Source: Acidobacteriaceae bacterium
GTDB taxonomy: Bacteria > Acidobacteriota > Terriglobia > Terriglobales > Acidobacteriaceae
Assembly: GCA_003134435.1 (NCBI GenBank)
Contig: PLBE01000251.1
Location: forward strand, 1-34,994
Length of the DNA stretch: 34,994 nt
Direction: 5' to 3'
Shown: positions 32,262 through 34,994 of the stretch, piece after piece
Numbering within the stretch: the stretch's first letter is position 1
Layout of the letters: each line of letters opens with the position of its first letter
Notes under the pieces: generated by a model
Told to the model about the DNA's origin: nothing
Databases searched by the model: none
What the model saw: the letters and a program-made list of their open reading frames with translations, nothing else
Position numbers and translations under genes: made by a program

Positions 32262-34994
32262 CTAATTCACCGTGAGCGTTACCGTTGCCGCGGTTCCCGC
32301 AACCGTTCCCGTAGTAGCATTCACGTTTACGGTATAAGTGCCTTGCGGCGTTCCCGGGTTCGACGAACCGCCTCCCGAACTGCCTCCGCAGGATGCCAGG
32401 AACATGGTGGTAGCGCCCAGCACTACGATCAAGCTTAATACTCGCAGACCGCGCGTCCCGTTCTTCCTGGATCCCATCGTAAAGACAATCCCGAACAGTC
32501 CCGGAATCAGCAACGCATAGAGATAGCCTGGGCCGCTTCCGTGGTTGAGCGGTTTGCGCAGTTGGCTGGTACTCGGCGCGGTGGTTTTGATGCTGACCGT
32601 CACCGTCGCTGAAGTGGTGGCCGTCGCGGGGTTAAAGATGCAAGTGGACTCGGAAGGCAACCCCGAGCAGCTATAGGTTAAGGGTATAGCGGTCGTTGCG
32701 TTGGTAACAAAACCGTTGCTGCTGGTGACCGTGATCGTATCCGGCCCCGCCGTCGCGCCCTGTGCCACCGTCAGTGTCGGAGTAGTCGCCGCGAGGGTGA
32801 AGCTGGGAGCGATCACGTTGACGACGACCGGGGTCGCACTCGTGGATGGCGAGTAATTCCCGGCGTAGGCAGCCGTAAGGCTGTTTGATCCCACCGGAAG
32901 CTGAGTGGTGGTAAGGGACGCAACCCCCGCGGCGACCTGCTTGGTCGTCGATCCGAACACCGAGCCGTTATTGTAGAAAGTCACGGCCCCGGTCGCGGTG
33001 TTGGGTTTTGACGGCGACGCGACCGTAACGTTGAGGGTCACGCTCTGGCCCTCAAAGACTGGCGGCGTTGCCGTGGTCGCGATCGAAGTCGTAGTCGTGA
33101 CGTAGGTATCGCCAAATGCGATCGCCAGGTTATTTGCATCCACCGATCCGAGTCCGGTCACCAGGTTATAGCCCGTGATGGCATCCGAAGCGGAAGAAAG
33201 GTAGCCGAAGATTCCTTCCGTTGCCGGTGAGACCGCTGCCGGACAAACCTGCGCCGCTGGCTGGCCGGAGGGTGTTGCGGGATCGCAGTAGATCTGGTTG
33301 CTGCCAGGGGCCGTGGCGTAATCGCTGGTGGTTGCTTTGTGGAACGCAAGCGCCCCTTGATTATAAGTTGCGATCTGGTAAAGGCTCTGGTTGATGTTGC
33401 CCAGCCCCGGACTTCCTTGCAGTCCGTTCGTGACAACATACTGATTCAGCAGCGTCACCATGCCGGCGAACACCGGGGAAGAAGCCGACGTTCCCCCGAC
33501 AATGGAGTTATTCGCGACCGCCGAAAGGATGCCACCGGAGCAACTCGCGTCCGAGCACCATATGTATCCCGGCAGGTTTGGGGAAGCCAGCAGAGCCACG
33601 TCGGGCGTGAACCGCACGTGCGTCGACTGGCCGATGCTCAGGCCCTGCTGCCAGACCGGTTGCGGAAAGCCGCCGGTGCACTCCGTGCCATTGACGGTGT
33701 AGCAGTTGCTCGGGCCACCTCCGCTCGCAGACCTCAGGCCGATGGCGACCTGCGCTGTCTGGGCGTTCGTGATCCCGGTACAGTCACGGGGGTTGGCGAC
33801 GCAGAAGGCGCCGATTTCCTGAATGTCGTTCCACGCGCCTTCGGGAATGCAGGCGCCCAGACCTTCGCCAGCCGCGCACAGAGCCGAGCCGCCGTTGGGC
33901 CCGTTCGTGGTACTCCAATACGTGTCAGTGTATTCGCTGAAGGGAACCATCGTGCCACCCACGCCCGTAACTTCCGGACTGCTTGCGGGATAGCTCACCG
34001 CCAGGCCGCCGCTGGCATAGATTTCGTTTGGATTGCCCAAAGGCGGATCGCACCCGGCCGCGCCGCTGTCCCCGCTCGAATTCATGAAAGTGATGCCTTG
34101 CATGTTTGCCACCTTCAGTTCCGCTTCGTCGGAAACGAAGGTTCCTTCGCCGGTTCCGCTGGTGAGCGCCTCTTCCAGTTCGCACGCGCCATAACTCATA
34201 GTGATGACCGGCGCCAAGTTGTGGTTGACGGCGTAGTACCATGCGTCCCAAACACCATTGCCGTTTTGGTCGGGTGCGTTCACATAGATGATTTGCGCGT
34301 TGCGAGCCGTCGCTCCCGACCATTCCAGGTCAAGATCGGCCTCGGCCAGATCATCGGGGGAAGTGATTCCACCCGGATCGGCATTCACCAGCACATACTG
34401 AAGATTGGTCGTATTGCACGGGGCAACGATGAGGCCACTGACGTTCGTGTCGCAACTGCCGCCGCCGCTGGTCGGGATGGTGGGAAGATTGAAGCCGCTC
34501 CGGAAATCGTTCAGGTCCGACAGATACACGTCGGTCTGGCCAATCACCGCCAGCTTCTGCCCCGTGCCGTCGATCCCCGCCGTGTACAGCGCGCCAATAT
34601 CGTAAATCGTGGCAATGTCATCCGGCGCCAGGTAGAGGTTATATGTTTGCGGGTTCGTGTCCGGGACCGGATACGTGTATTTGGGCAATTTGTGCTGCAG
34701 GTAGGATTTCGCGCGGAAATTGCTCAGTCCGCGAACCCCGGTCACGATGCCGGAAAGCGCCGCCGGAATCGATAGCGGAGTGGTGTTGGAGAAATGCGCT
34801 TCTCCATTGACGTTGAAATTGTGAATCGAGGTTCGGAAGGCGGATTCGGCCTGCGCCGAAGTTCCGCTGAACACGATGAAGTTGCGCGCCCGCGCCACTT
34901 CGACAATGCTGAAGCCCTGCGACTGCAGCCAGGCCGTGAGTTTCTGAATGTCGGCGGGACTGAGCCCAAAGCGGTCGGCATACTGCTCCGGCGT
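32262..34994 (-). CDS. Sedolisin (S53, pro-kumamolisin) peptidase with Ig-like domain and membrane anchor, 5' part outside window
   Basis: The frame is open to the right edge; about 910 residues are visible. The order is: end of the pro-kumamolisin activation domain (TPEQYADRFGLSPADIQKLT and following); the S53 catalytic domain with Glu/Asp in LAEADLDLEW, the oxyanion Asp in NSSGDSGAAGC and the Ser in VGGTSASSPVFAG; and a calcium-loop-like ITGYNLVTGLGSVDANN. Then follows a Big_3-type Ig-like repeat (SVTLNVTVASPS ... TGAVTFYNNGS). Near the C-terminus come two hydrophobic segments (LYALLIPGLFGIVFTMGS and VLSLIVVLGATTMFLASCGG) and a Thr-rich tail. This fits an acid-active secreted protease tethered to the envelope. 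The GTG at 34898 is not the true start; the propeptide continues beyond it. Confidence 0.92.
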   Translation of the reverse strand, partial: TPEQYADRFGLSPADIQKLTAWLQSQGFSIVEVARARNFIVFSGTSAQAESAFRTSIHNFNVNGEAHFSNTTPLSIPAALSGIVTGVRGLSNFRAKSYLQHKLPKYTYPVPDTNPQTYNLYLAPDDIATIYDIGALYTAGIDGTGQKLAVIGQTDVYLSDLNDFRSGFNLPTIPTSGGGSCDTNVSGLIVAPCNTTNLQYVLVNADPGGITSPDDLAEADLDLEWSGATARNAQIIYVNAPDQNGNGVWDAWYYAVNHNLAPVITMSYGACELEEALTSGTGEGTFVSDEAELKVANMQGITFMNSSGDSGAAGCDPPLGNPNEIYASGGLAVSYPASSPEVTGVGGTMVPFSEYTDTYWSTTNGPNGGSALCAAGEGLGACIPEGAWNDIQEIGAFCVANPRDCTGITNAQTAQVAIGLRSASGGGPSNCYTVNGTECTGGFPQPVWQQGLSIGQSTHVRFTPDVALLASPNLPGYIWCSDASCSGGILSAVANNSIVGGTSASSPVFAGMVTLLNQYVVTNGLQGSPGLGNINQSLYQIATYNQGALAFHKATTSDYATAPGSNQIYCDPATPSGQPAAQVCPAAVSPATEGIFGYLSSASDAITGYNLVTGLGSVDANNLAIAFGDTYVTTTTSIATTATPPVFEGQSVTLNVTVASPSKPNTATGAVTFYNNGSVFGSTTKQVAAGVASLTTTQLPVGSNSLTAAYAGNYSPSTSATPVVVNVIAPSFTLAATTPTLTVAQGATAGPDTITVTSSNGFVTNATTAIPLTYSCSGLPSESTCIFNPATATTSATVTVSIKTTAPSTSQLRKPLNHGSGPGYLYALLIPGLFGIVFTMGSRKNGTRGLRVLSLIVVLGATTMFLASCGGSSGGGSSNPGTPQGTYTVNVNATTGTVAGTAATVTLTVN

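Noticed and set aside
33339-34775. Plus-strand 478-aa open frame
   Set aside because: Antisense to the sedolisin catalytic domain, with no ribosome site or domain.

Overview
The window is a high-GC bacterial chromosome segment that looks like Acidobacteriota (class Terriglobia or close). This is inferred from the gene mix: a ccsA/hemX-hemA-hemC-hemD operon, a delta-60 repeat protein, a sedolisin with Ig-like repeats and a C-terminal membrane anchor, a lipoprotein phosphoesterase and tandem PilZ domains. No rRNA is present to confirm it. Genes are dense and mostly ordinary housekeeping or central-metabolism loci, with one clearly accessory block at 1.6-4.1 kb.

Left part (1-8.4 kb). The minus strand carries mutS, then an accessory block, then the peptidoglycan-recycling pair nagZ-anmK (anmK runs off the left edge). 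The block holds a ParE-type toxin with its antitoxin, a second copy of the last 30 codons of mutS plus 12 bp of downstream DNA, a zinc-knuckle (HNH-like) protein and an unknown 256-aa protein. The two mutS ends differ at 12 positions, all silent. The extra copy therefore looks like a piece of another functional mutS brought in by an integration or recombination event, not a decayed local duplicate. The antitoxin has a near-consensus promoter that places the predicted transcript start on its ATG, suggesting a leaderless mRNA. Divergent from mutS lies a GalT-family gene in which the usual nucleophilic histidine of HPHxQ is threonine.

Middle (8.5-19.6 kb). A secreted delta-60 repeat gene is split by one in-frame TAA. 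A two-domain universal stress protein follows. Next is the tetrapyrrole operon hemX-hemA-hemC-hemD, with overlapping start/stop codons and a perfect TGTGA-N6-TCACA site upstream. Then come a PilZ protein, a ChbG/HpnK-type deacetylase, tRNA-Val(UAC), an orphan fliM-fliN flagellar switch pair with a possible sigma-54 element, and a short unknown ORF.

Right part (19.6-35 kb). This is a short-chain carboxylate cluster: DUF485 protein-ActP-acetyl-CoA synthetase, a large outer-membrane porin, an MFS carboxylate-type transporter and a second, divergent acyl-CoA synthetase. The porin promoter and the MFS/acs intergenic region share a CRP-like palindrome, GTGATTTG(C/T)GTCAC. In the porin promoter it is centred at about -41.5 from the predicted start, the classical class II activator position. 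This suggests coordinated control of porin and activation enzyme by a CRP/FNR-family regulator. The window ends with a lipoprotein phosphoesterase and a convergent sedolisin-type peptidase that runs off the right edge.

The most notable points are the mutS-end/toxin-antitoxin structure, the shared CRP-like operators with good promoter geometry, the GalT nucleophile substitution and the nonsense codon in the delta-60 gene. I did not find CRISPR arrays, transposases, integrases or prophage genes.
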